IMG/VR virus record: IMGVR_UViG_3300050821_004721
Location: 1 to 43,568 of that record
Direction: 5' to 3' (one strand)
DNA length: 43,568 nt
DNA from: a virus
The translations under genes were made by a program, and so were the position numbers. Of the stretch, positions 30,895-36,943 are shown one piece after another (position 1 is the first letter of the stretch; each line of letters starts with the position of its first letter). Below the pieces are notes generated by a model. The model saw nothing but the letters and a program-made list of their open reading frames with translations. It was not told where the DNA came from and did not search any database.

Positions 30895-30912
30895 TGTTCG
30901 GAAATCGTAACA
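30895..30912. promoter_or_regulatory. Dyad operator-like site 1
   Basis: TGTTCGGAAATCGTAACA is an imperfect palindrome (TGTT at one end, AACA at the other) and matches the site at 30992 in 16 of 18 bases. It lies 45 bases before the minus-strand operon start, in the divergent region between moron genes and integrase. It could be a repressor or integrase/excisionase binding site. Confidence 0.5.
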
Positions 30913-30991
30913 ACTTTCGGCCTCTGAGCCTTTCGGCCACTTGACCGAACCGCCTGTCAGCCCTAGCATTCAGGCCGTTTCAACTGTTTGA

Positions 30992-31009
30992 TGTTCGGAA
31001 TTTGTAACA
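30992..31009. promoter_or_regulatory. Dyad operator-like site 2
   Basis: TGTTCGGAATTTGTAACA, centred on AATT with TGTT/AACA ends, is the better palindrome of the pair. It lies about 80 bases before the integrase start and overlaps a weak -35-like TTGTAA. The two sites are 97 bases apart, in the same orientation. Confidence 0.5.
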
Positions 31010-31090
31010 GACTGTGATTTCTCTTGAATAAGTTGTCTCGAAAACTCAGAATGCGCGGGCTTTCCCCCGTCACTGCTCCGGTCCGATCTC

Positions 31091-32113
31091 ATGGAGCAAG
31101 CCTGGCCGCGCACCGAGGTCTCAGACCTGGTGAAGACGGCAGCTTTAACGCAACTTCCTTTCAAACAAGCCGCCCTCGGATGGCTGGAGAGCCGCCGTTT
31201 CCACCTGTCCCCGCGAACCTTTGAGGATTACGGAAACTACATCAAGACACTGACCCGGTTCTTCCGCGAGATGCGCTTGCCGGAAATCGATGGCGACCAG
31301 GTCCGAGCGTACCAGCGGGCGCGTCGTCTGCAAGCCGGCGCCGGGCTCATCAACAAAGAGTGCGGCGTGCTGGTGATGATGCGGAAGCGGATCGGGCAGC
31401 CCCTCTCCGATTACCAGCGCCTCCGCGAGCCCAAAGATTACGAGTCGCCAGGGCGCCGGCTGACGGATGAGGAAGAGAAAAAGCTGGAGAAAGTCTTTCG
31501 CGCGGCTGCAGACGTTCCCAAGTGGGCCGTCGCGGGATTGACCTCGATCCTATCCATGAAGTCCGGATGCGGACCGGGCGAGATCCGCTTCCTGCGATTG
31601 AAGGACTGCTCGCTCGATCCTCCGCAGATTGTGATTCCGCCCAAGGGGGCAAAGAACCAGCGGCGACAGCGGCTTATACCGTTGAACGATGCCGGCGCGT
31701 GGGCGCTCGAAGGATTGCTCGAACGCGCCATGAAGAAGTGCGGCGCCGGCGAGCCCGATCACTTCCTGATCCCGTTTCAGAACCGCGACAAGAAGTACGA
31801 TCCGACCAAGCCCTGCAGCGAGGATGGATGGCGCTCGGCATTGAACCAGCTCCTTGGGATGGCCGACGTAAAAGTCCGGCCGTATGACTTCCGTCACCAT
31901 GCTGTGTCGGTAGCGATCTCAAATAAACGAGTCACCCGCGAAGGCGCAAAAGCGTACTTCGGCTGGATCTCGGAGCGGATGTTTCGCCGGTATGGACATC
32001 AGGAATTGGCAGCCTTGAAAGTGGTTGCCGCGGCAATGGACAAGAAGCCGGCGCAATCTGTGGATAACCTGCAAAAGGCCCTCCAGGCAAGGCGAGAGCA
32101 GGCCTCAAAATAG
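31091..32113 (+). CDS. int: Tyrosine recombinase/integrase, atypical active site
   Basis: 340 residues from ATG 31091. The N-terminal core-binding domain (residues 20-115) has YGNYIKTLTRFFREMRLPEI, the usual SAM-like pattern. The catalytic domain has PPKGAKNQRRQRLIPL (Lys about 185-188), PYDFRHHAVS (Tyr-265 for His, Arg-268, His-269), YFGWISERMFRRYGH (Trp-292, nucleophile Tyr-301). The first catalytic Arg is replaced: the usual GxRxxEI reads GCGPGEI (Gly-161). A nearby Arg-166 might compensate, or this is a divergent soil-phage subfamily. Directly upstream of a promoter, a small DNA-binding-like gene and attP, it should integrate the phage at a tRNA-Arg gene. No good ribosome site precedes the start. 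Confidence 0.88.
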   Translation: MEQAWPRTEVSDLVKTAALTQLPFKQAALGWLESRRFHLSPRTFEDYGNYIKTLTRFFREMRLPEIDGDQVRAYQRARRLQAGAGLINKECGVLVMMRKRIGQPLSDYQRLREPKDYESPGRRLTDEEEKKLEKVFRAAADVPKWAVAGLTSILSMKSGCGPGEIRFLRLKDCSLDPPQIVIPPKGAKNQRRQRLIPLNDAGAWALEGLLERAMKKCGAGEPDHFLIPFQNRDKKYDPTKPCSEDGWRSALNQLLGMADVKVRPYDFRHHAVSVAISNKRVTREGAKAYFGWISERMFRRYGHQELAALKVVAAAMDKKPAQSVDNLQKALQARREQASK

Positions 32114-32116
32114 TGC

Positions 32117-32144
32117 TTGACAATTATTTATGACTATTTATACT
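32117..32144 (+). promoter_or_regulatory. Sigma70-type promoter, TTGACA-16-TATACT
   Basis: TTGACA (32117-32122) and TATACT (32139-32144) are separated by 16 bases in an AT-rich stretch just after the integrase stop. This is the best consensus promoter seen in the window. Start of transcription near 32151 would coincide with the GTG start of the next gene. Confidence 0.7.
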
Positions 32145-32150
32145 ACTGGC

Positions 32151-32324
32151 GTGGCTCAGAAGAAAAGAATCAAGCCGGCAGTGAAGACCTGGCAACCGAC
32201 TGCGGAAGATCAACAGTTGATGGATGACCTCCGAGCGAAACTAGGTGTAACCGATCCGGCAATCGTCCGTATGGGCATCCGTAAACTGGCCGAGGCGGAA
32301 GGTATTCTAAAGAGCGCAGCGTAG
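32151..32324 (+). CDS. Small DNA-binding-like protein, possible ribbon-helix-helix/excisionase-like
   Basis: 57 residues from GTG 32151. An earlier ATG at 32130 lies inside the promoter, so it cannot be in the transcript made from it. Translation is probably leaderless, as no ribosome site exists. The N-terminus is basic (MAQKKRIKPAVKTW), then a helix and a turn (AEDQQLMDDLRAKLGVTDPA), then a second helix (IVRMGIRKLAEAEGI). This is the spacing of a ribbon-helix-helix or CopG/Arc-like protein. Location between int and attP suggests a role in integration control or repression. Confidence 0.62.
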   Translation: MAQKKRIKPAVKTWQPTAEDQQLMDDLRAKLGVTDPAIVRMGIRKLAEAEGILKSAA

Positions 32325-32397
32325 TTATTCTTTGGGGTGATTGTGCATTTCTGATGTACGCGGCACACACCTCGGATGAGCGATTTCTCAAGTCGCA

Positions 32398-32442
32398 TTT
32401 CTAATCCGAGGGTTGCAGGTTCAATTCCTGCCGCGCCTACCA
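32398..32442 (+). other. attP: attP: 3' part of a tRNA-Arg(TCT) gene
   Basis: TTTCTAA matches an anticodon loop (anticodon TCT, Arg), followed by TCCGA (3' anticodon arm), GGGTT, a perfect T-arm GCAGG-TTCAATT-CCTGC, acceptor CGCGCCT, discriminator A and CCA (32440-32442). No matching 5' half (AGGCGCG and D-arm) precedes it, and the 5' anticodon arm has a mismatch. So it is a tRNA 3' fragment, as phages carry to rebuild the host tRNA on integration. CCTCGGAT (32370-32377) and ATCCGAGG (32404-32411) form an inverted repeat across the left side. Confidence 0.78.
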
Positions 32443-32454
32443 GATCTGCAGATC
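32443..32454. promoter_or_regulatory. Perfect palindrome next to attP, plus leader dyad
   Basis: GATCTGCAGATC (32443-32454) is a perfect 12-bp palindrome touching the CCA end of attP. TCACC-TGAAAC-GGTGA (32456-32471) follows, five bases before the next start (32476). They may be an operator or an mRNA leader hairpin for the early operon. Confidence 0.4.
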
Positions 32455-32475
32455 ATCACCTGAAACGGTGAAACG

Positions 32476-32754
32476 ATGGCAGATCGCGAACAAGTCGAAG
32501 CTGGCAACCTCGGACCCCAACCTGTAATACCCCTCCCCCAAATTTTCTATCGACCGCGCTTCCTGGTCCTTCCCACTGGCAGAAGTGTTTTCGCCTGGGG
32601 GGTCTGGGACACCGACAAATTCCCTCTCGGCTCGATGGCCCTTTCGATCCCCCGGAATTCTGATTGGGTCTCTCGGCACCGGGACATGGGCTTGGCCTAC
32701 GCCAAAGCTCGCTCCCTCAACAGGCTCTATTCGCAGCAGAAGGCGGCAGCGTGA
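32476..32754 (+). CDS. Hypothetical protein, first gene of early operon
   Basis: 92 residues from ATG 32476. Contains PPQIFYRPRFLVLP-type strand, TGRSVFAWGVWDTDKF and YAKARSLNRLYSQQ at the C-terminus. Begins directly downstream of attP, so in a lysogen this operon would be the end of the prophage next to attL or attR. The ribosome site is weak. The next gene overlaps its stop (GTGA). Function unknown. Confidence 0.65.
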   Translation: MADREQVEAGNLGPQPVIPLPQIFYRPRFLVLPTGRSVFAWGVWDTDKFPLGSMALSIPRNSDWVSRHRDMGLAYAKARSLNRLYSQQKAAA

Positions 32755-32978
32755 AGCGTTCCACCACTGAATTCGTCGTCAAGGGCGTCATCACCCGTCT
32801 GGCATTGTTCTTCCAGGCGCAAGGCGACCAGAAATACACCGGCCGCGAGATCGCCAGAATTCTGCTCTCAGCCTGGTTCAGTTACGAGCAATCGACCTGG
32901 CCGGGATTTATTGCCATTGCAGACGCAACTGGCTATGTGGAAGCGGATGCGCATCTGGGCGCAGTCGAGGGAGTGTGA
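32751..32978 (+). CDS. Small hypothetical protein
   Basis: 75 residues from GTG 32751, overlapping the previous stop, so coupled. Sequence: MKRSTTEFVVKGVITRLALF, KYTGREIARILLSAWFSYE, and an acidic end. It looks like a small folded alpha/beta protein. No family recognised. Confidence 0.62.
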   Translation: MKRSTTEFVVKGVITRLALFFQAQGDQKYTGREIARILLSAWFSYEQSTWPGFIAIADATGYVEADAHLGAVEGV

Positions 32979-33070
32979 GCATCTTGCGCGAGACGGCAAT
33001 TATTGCCGGCATTCTGATCGCGGCGCTGATTGTGGCGCTTGGGATCGGTTTTCTCATGGGGAAAGTATGA
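32975..33070 (+). CDS. 31-residue membrane peptide
   Basis: GTG 32975 overlaps the previous stop (GTGTGA), and GGGAG at 32969-32973 gives some ribosome support. Product: MSILRETAIIAGILIAALIV, then ALGIGFLMGKV, one membrane helix. Its stop overlaps the next ATG at 33067 (ATGA). The unbroken chain of overlaps supports translation. Function unknown. Confidence 0.6.
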   Translation: MSILRETAIIAGILIAALIVALGIGFLMGKV

Positions 33071-33201
33071 ATCAACGGCCTGGCATGTTCGATTCCTGGA
33101 AGGAGCTCGGCGTCTTGGCAATCAACCTCGCCGGCTTAGTGGGGTTGCTGGCGGGAATTATTTACGGTCTGCCCGTTGTCTATGCGCTGGTGAGCCGATG
33201 A
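33067..33201 (+). CDS. 44-residue membrane peptide
   Basis: ATG 33067, preceded by GGGGAAAG, overlaps the previous stop. MNQRPGMFDSWKELGVLAIN leads into LAGLVGLLAGIIYGLPVVYA, a single membrane helix. The stop overlaps the next ATG (33198). Together with the 31-residue peptide it makes a pair of adjacent small membrane proteins in the early operon. Candidates are exclusion or regulatory peptides; no direct evidence. Confidence 0.62.
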   Translation: MNQRPGMFDSWKELGVLAINLAGLVGLLAGIIYGLPVVYALVSR

Positions 33202-33383
33202 TCGGAATTTTTCTCGATATCGACGCCATCAACAAACGCTGCGGCAACTGTGACTGGTATTTCAATCTGCAGCCAGACGGGATGCTCGTGATCCTAATCC
33301 GCAAACGCAACGTCTGCGAAACCGAGAACGCAGCCAAATATTTAAAAGCTGGCGGAGATATTCAGATCGAGGGCCGTCCGTAG
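33198..33383 (+). CDS. Small hypothetical protein
   Basis: 61 residues from ATG 33198, overlapping the previous stop. MIGIFLDIDAINKRCGNCDW has a CGNC pair; then a strand-rich GMLVILIRKRNVCETE and a helix ENAAKYLKAGGD. Possibly a small alpha/beta DNA- or metal-binding protein. Function unknown. Confidence 0.62.
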   Translation: MIGIFLDIDAINKRCGNCDWYFNLQPDGMLVILIRKRNVCETENAAKYLKAGGDIQIEGRP

Positions 33384-33446
33384 TCAGAGGTAAAGAGATT
33401 AGCAGAGACCGAGAAACGATAAATCGTATCGGAGGAGAAAAACAAC

Positions 33447-34721
33447 ATGGCAACCGCAGTGAACCATCAACCACCCATTCTCGATGCGCGGCAGGGTAAA
33501 GGGCCGCAAGTCGTGAATCCAACTACAGCGCAAAAACAAATCATCCCGATCAAAGTCGGTATTTTCGGAGGCCAGGGATCCGGCAAAACGACTTCTGCCG
33601 CGATGCTTGCGCTCGGTCTATCGATCGAGCTTCACAATCGAGCGCCCGTATGGGTTACAGACACCGAACCAGGCTGGCAGTTCATGAAGCCGCTCTTTGC
33701 GGCGGAAAAAGTTGAACTCGTCCAGCGCACCGTTCCGACGTTCAAGGCCATGCTCGGTGATATCCGCGACGCGCAACGAGGCGGAGCGTGTGTGTGGGCT
33801 GGCGATTCTCTCACGATCATCTGGCAAGAGCTGATGCAGTCGTTCAAAGCGAAGAACGGCGGACGCATCCCGATCAACGTGTGGGGAGACATTAAAGCGC
33901 TGTGGGGGCAGTACACATCCAGCTTCCTCAATTCCCCGATGCACTGCTTTGCGCTTGGGCGGCTCGGTAACGTCATGGAGGAAATTCAGGACGACGAGTC
34001 GAAGACGGGCGGCACGAAGCTGGTCAAAACCGGGACTACCTTCAAGGCTGGCGGCTCGGAGTCGTTCGGCTATGAGCCTCACTTGTTGCTCGAATTGAGT
34101 CTGGAGCGGAAAGCCAAGCGCAAAGCCGGCTCGACTCTCGAAGGCGAAGGCCGGATGGTTCACCGCGTCGATGTCCTCAAGGACCGCACCTGGGCGCTCA
34201 ACGGCAAAGTGATTCGCTGGTCTGACAAGGCAGCTTACAAGCCGGGCGGTTACCGCGATGTATGGACTTCAATCAAACCGCACTTTGACCTGGTCCAGCA
34301 GACGATGGGCTTCGTGACACTCGATACCACACAAGACAGCTCGGACATGATCGACAGCAACGGGAATTCCGAGTTCTACAAGAACCGGGAACGGCGTAAC
34401 CATTGCGCTGGCGAAATCACGGAACTGCTCGATCACCTGTTTGGTGGAACCGGCAAAGAAGACAAGCACATCCGCCGCGAAGTCACACGCTCGATTTTCA
34501 ATGTGCTCTCGAAGGAAGCGGCTGCAGATATGTCGCTCGAAAAGGTCGAACGTGGCCTGCGCATCCTGCAAGCCTTTGAACGGCGCATCAAGCGCGAGAA
34601 GGCTGGCGATCCGCCGAACGACATCCTCGCCAAGGGTGAACTAGAAATCTTGGCTCAGCTCGATATCGACATCCGCGAATTCGACGAAGGCACTGCGGAA
34701 GAAAGCGAGTTGCCATTCTAA
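33447..34721 (+). CDS. RecA-fold P-loop ATPase (Sak4-like recombination protein candidate)
   Basis: 424 residues from ATG 33447, with a strong GGAGGAG upstream. Walker A is GGQGSGKT (residues 41-48) after a strand IKVGIF; TDTEPGW (71-77) gives an acidic catalytic site, and CVWAGDSLTIIW (Asp-120) is the Walker B-like strand. This order (GKTT, DxE, D-S-L) matches AAA_24/Sak4 phage proteins that help single-strand annealing during recombination and replication. It is longer than a minimal Sak4, with an added C-terminal helical part from about 300 (LRILQAFERRIKREKAG). The gene at 34721 overlaps its stop. Confidence 0.72.
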   Translation: MATAVNHQPPILDARQGKGPQVVNPTTAQKQIIPIKVGIFGGQGSGKTTSAAMLALGLSIELHNRAPVWVTDTEPGWQFMKPLFAAEKVELVQRTVPTFKAMLGDIRDAQRGGACVWAGDSLTIIWQELMQSFKAKNGGRIPINVWGDIKALWGQYTSSFLNSPMHCFALGRLGNVMEEIQDDESKTGGTKLVKTGTTFKAGGSESFGYEPHLLLELSLERKAKRKAGSTLEGEGRMVHRVDVLKDRTWALNGKVIRWSDKAAYKPGGYRDVWTSIKPHFDLVQQTMGFVTLDTTQDSSDMIDSNGNSEFYKNRERRNHCAGEITELLDHLFGGTGKEDKHIRREVTRSIFNVLSKEAAADMSLEKVERGLRILQAFERRIKREKAGDPPNDILAKGELEILAQLDIDIREFDEGTAEESELPF

Positions 34722-34993
34722 TGCGCTGCCACTACGAAACGACTGAATCTCGCCCCGGAGCCGCAGACGGAGGGTTTGAGTGTCCCAAACCAGCCGTCTA
34801 CGAATGCGCCGGCTGTGGTCAGAGCTTTTGCAACTCTCACCTTCGAGTCTGTCGGGATTGCGGACAGCAATTCTGCCACGCTCCGATGGAAGGCCATTGC
34901 TACTCAGCCCATCAATGTCCGGCTGAGAAGAAACCGAACGCCGGCCAGGTCATTCAACAGACGGCGAAGTTGGTGCAACAAGTTTATCGGTGA
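34721..34993 (+). CDS. Cys/His-rich zinc-finger protein
   Basis: 90 residues from ATG 34721 (TAATG overlap). FECPKP, YECAGCGQSFCNSHLRVC and RDCGQQFCHAPMEGHCYSAH, then QC: many Cys/His pairs in the spacing of a double zinc finger (AN1/B-box-like). Coupled to the ATPase gene, so possibly a partner in recombination. A terminator-like hairpin follows. Confidence 0.68.
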   Translation: MRCHYETTESRPGAADGGFECPKPAVYECAGCGQSFCNSHLRVCRDCGQQFCHAPMEGHCYSAHQCPAEKKPNAGQVIQQTAKLVQQVYR

Positions 34994-35015
34994 GGAAGGG
35001 AGATCGCGCGAGGGG

Positions 35016-35049
35016 ACGCCCCGGCTCTCCTGAAAACACGCCGGGGCGT
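35016..35049 (+). terminator. Terminator-like hairpin before the repeat protein
   Basis: ACGCCCCGG (35016-35024) and CCGGGGCGT (35041-35049) form a perfect 9-bp stem with a 16-base loop, followed by TTTAGC. The short T-run makes it moderately convincing. Confidence 0.55.
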
Positions 35050-35110
35050 TTAGCTGGCTCCATCGTCGAGACAGTGGCGCCAGTTAAGCGAACAAGAGGA
35101 AGGCTATTTC

Positions 35111-36004
35111 ATGAAAATTACTTTCGCCATGTTGCGCGAGAAGCACGCGTGTGAAGATGGCTTCCGCTGGGTCAAGAAAAACATCGATGACGGCATCGAA
35201 TACGGCGAGTTTGTTCGTCAGCTCGAAAAGGCCGGACACAATGAATGGGCCGATTGGTTGATCCATCAATTCGGCGCAGACATTCTCGCTGAAAACTGGC
35301 GGATCAAAGAAATCCTGGACGCCACCAGTGGCAAAAACGACTCAGGGGACTCCGCGCAGATCGGCTCCTCAGGGGACTCCGCGCAGATCGGCTCCTCAGG
35401 GTACTCCGCGAAGATCGGCTCCTCAGGGAACTCCGCGAAGATCGGCTCCTCAGGGGACTCCGCGCAGATCGGCTCCTCAGGGAACTATGCGCAGATCGGC
35501 TCCTCAGGGAACTATGCGCAGATCGGCTCCTCAGGGAACTATGCGCAGATCGGCTCCTCAGGGGACTCCGCGCAGATCGGCTCCTCAGGGGACTCCGCGC
35601 AGATCGGCTCCTCAGGGGACTCCGCGCAGATCGGCTCCTCAGGGAACTATGCGAAGATCGGCTCCTCAGGGGACTCCGCGCAGATCGGCTCCTCAGGGTA
35701 CTCCGCGAAGATCGGCTCCTCAGGGTACTCCGCGAAGATCGGCTCCTCAGGGAACTATGCGAAGATCGGCTCCTCAGGGTACTCCGCGCAGATCGATGCC
35801 ACCGGCAAGAAGTCCATTATCGCTGCGGTTGGACTCGGCTCAAAGGCCAAGGCTGGCGAGGATGGCTGCATTGTGCTCGCTTGGTGGGATGAAAATAAGT
35901 CGCGCCCGCGAGTGACCGTGGCCTATGTGGGCGAAGACGGCATTAAAGCCGACACCTGGTACGCCCTCGATGCCAAGGGAAAGATTGTCGAGGTCAAAGA
36001 GTAG
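35111..36004 (+). CDS. Nonapeptide-repeat beta-solenoid protein
   Basis: 297 residues from ATG 35111 with GAGGAAGG upstream. Residues 1-75 are a helical cap (FVRQLEKAGHNEWADWLIHQ). Then come 17 copies of a nine-residue unit GSSG(D/N/Y)(S/Y)A(Q/K)I, and a C-terminal beta domain (GKKSIIAAVGLGSKAKAGED, GIKADTWYALDAKGKIVEV). Only three codons differ between copies. I have the impression that such caps with short repeats and an 'IKxDTWYxLxxGK' end occur in other phages and prophages, function unknown. Regular nine-residue turns suggest a beta-solenoid. Confidence 0.72.
   Translation: MKITFAMLREKHACEDGFRWVKKNIDDGIEYGEFVRQLEKAGHNEWADWLIHQFGADILAENWRIKEILDATSGKNDSGDSAQIGSSGDSAQIGSSGYSAKIGSSGNSAKIGSSGDSAQIGSSGNYAQIGSSGNYAQIGSSGNYAQIGSSGDSAQIGSSGDSAQIGSSGDSAQIGSSGNYAKIGSSGDSAQIGSSGYSAKIGSSGYSAKIGSSGNYAKIGSSGYSAQIDATGKKSIIAAVGLGSKAKAGEDGCIVLAWWDENKSRPRVTVAYVGEDGIKADTWYALDAKGKIVEVKE
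35342..35800 (+). repeat. 17 x 27-bp in-frame tandem repeat
   Basis: The unit TCAGGG(GAC/TAC/AAC) (TCC/TAT)GCG(CAG/AAG)ATCGGCTCC repeats 17 times from 35342 to 35800, encoding GSSGDSAQI-type nonapeptides. Outside three codon positions the copies are identical at base level, which points to recent expansion by recombination or slippage. Confidence 0.92.
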
Positions 36005-36010
36005 CGGGAC

Positions 36011-36271
36011 ATGATGGAACTATTTTGCATCGTCTGCAAAGGCGCGATCCCGGAGAGACGGATCGAGAGAGCAGGCGTAAAGACTTGCTCCTTGAAGTGC
36101 GGCGCAGAGTTCGCTCGGATGCTCCGGGAAACTTGGCGTGAGCAGATGGCCGGCAATACCTGCCCGACATGCCTTCGTTATGTGCCGCTGAATTCGACAG
36201 AAGCAGCCCTCATTGAGTCACTGAGATTGCCAATGGCACATGGACACGCAAACGCGGCGAGGTTCGTCTAA
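36011..36271 (+). CDS. Small zinc-finger protein
   Basis: 86 residues from ATG 36011. FCIVCKGAIPERRI and VKTCSLKCGAEFARML form a CxxC..CxxxC zinc finger, a pattern seen in many phage proteins ('C..C...IP..R.....TCS..C'). A second CPTC is near residue 52. The stop overlaps the next ATG at 36271. Function unknown; possibly a nucleic acid-binding accessory. Confidence 0.68.
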   Translation: MMELFCIVCKGAIPERRIERAGVKTCSLKCGAEFARMLRETWREQMAGNTCPTCLRYVPLNSTEAALIESLRLPMAHGHANAARFV

Positions 36272-36528
36272 TGGCAACCTACGCGAGTTCTCATGAACTG
36301 CCGGTCGAGCACGGAGTTCCCATGCCGCCACGCGGCGACTTCAAACGCCGCTATCCGTTCAAGAAATTGCATGTCGGCGACAGCTTTTTCGTGCCCTGTG
36401 AACCGTTTGAGATGGAGGACCGCTGGAATTCTCTGACAAGCTGCATCCGCAACGCAACCCACAGGACCGGACATAAGTTTGCCTGGCGTCAGGTAGACGG
36501 CGGTTTGAGAGTTTGGAGGATTCGATGA
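36271..36528 (+). CDS. Small hypothetical protein
   Basis: 85 residues from ATG 36271. YPFKKLHVGDSFFVPCEPF is a strand-rich patch commonly seen in small phage proteins ('YPFxxLxVGDSFFVP'). The rest has SCIRNATHRTGHKFAWRQVD, with a GGLRVWRI end. It looks like a small barrel or DUF-type domain. Coupled on both sides by overlaps. Confidence 0.66.
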   Translation: MATYASSHELPVEHGVPMPPRGDFKRRYPFKKLHVGDSFFVPCEPFEMEDRWNSLTSCIRNATHRTGHKFAWRQVDGGLRVWRIR

Positions 36529-36743
36529 AGCTCGAACACCATGCGCACGAAGCATTGGAAGACTTGGCGAAATGCAACACCGGACGCCAGGGCCAGGGCT
36601 TTATCAAGTCCGCGAAGATCGCGATGGAACTCTTCCAGATCGGCTATGCCCGGCCCGTGAAGAACGGCGACCGCAATCTCTGCGCCGTAACTCTTGAAGG
36701 CTTTCGATTCCTGCAATCGAAGCGGAATGGGGCGAAGGCATGA
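36525..36743 (+). CDS. Small hypothetical protein
   Basis: 72 residues from ATG 36525, overlapping the previous stop (ATGA), with TTGGAGGA upstream. Helical: HAHEALEDLAKCNTGRQGQ, then FIKSAKIAMELFQIGYARP and a short strand. No family recognised. Confidence 0.62.
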   Translation: MKLEHHAHEALEDLAKCNTGRQGQGFIKSAKIAMELFQIGYARPVKNGDRNLCAVTLEGFRFLQSKRNGAKA

Positions 36744-36943
36744 GAGAACGCCTCTATCAGTGGCATCTGCGACTCGCTCGCGCCTCCCTGGTGCTGACTC
36801 CGGAAGAAAGCAGTCTGCTCGATCGCTGGCAGGGTCGGTTCCCCCAAGCCGGCGCCGACGAGTGGCCCGGATGGACCGCGATCATCGGCGAACGTCCTAC
36901 GCCAAAGCCGACGCTGGCCTTTCGGCGCGAGAGGTCTGCATGA
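36740..36943 (+). CDS. Small hypothetical protein
   Basis: 67 residues from ATG 36740 (ATGA overlap). Contains LYQWHLRLARASLVLTPEES and LLDRWQGRFPQAGADEW, with a basic C-terminus. It is coupled to the initiator gene through an ATGA overlap at 36940. Function unknown. Confidence 0.6.
   Translation: MRERLYQWHLRLARASLVLTPEESSLLDRWQGRFPQAGADEWPGWTAIIGERPTPKPTLAFRRERSA

Noticed and set aside
32340-32442. Complete functional tRNA gene
   Set aside because: The 5' acceptor strand (AGGCGCG) and D-arm are missing, and the anticodon 5' arm mismatches; only the 3' part is present.
35342-35800. CRISPR array
   Set aside because: The 27-bp units have no spacers, are in frame, and encode a protein repeat.
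35342-35800. Diversity-generating retroelement variable repeat
   Set aside because: No reverse transcriptase or template repeat is visible, and changes are not confined to adenine positions.
35328-35915. Long second-frame reading across the tandem repeats (QGTPRRSAP-type repeats)
   Set aside because: The 27-bp unit is a multiple of three, so every frame without a stop stays open. The GSSGDSAQI frame has a ribosome site and structured flanks; this one does not.
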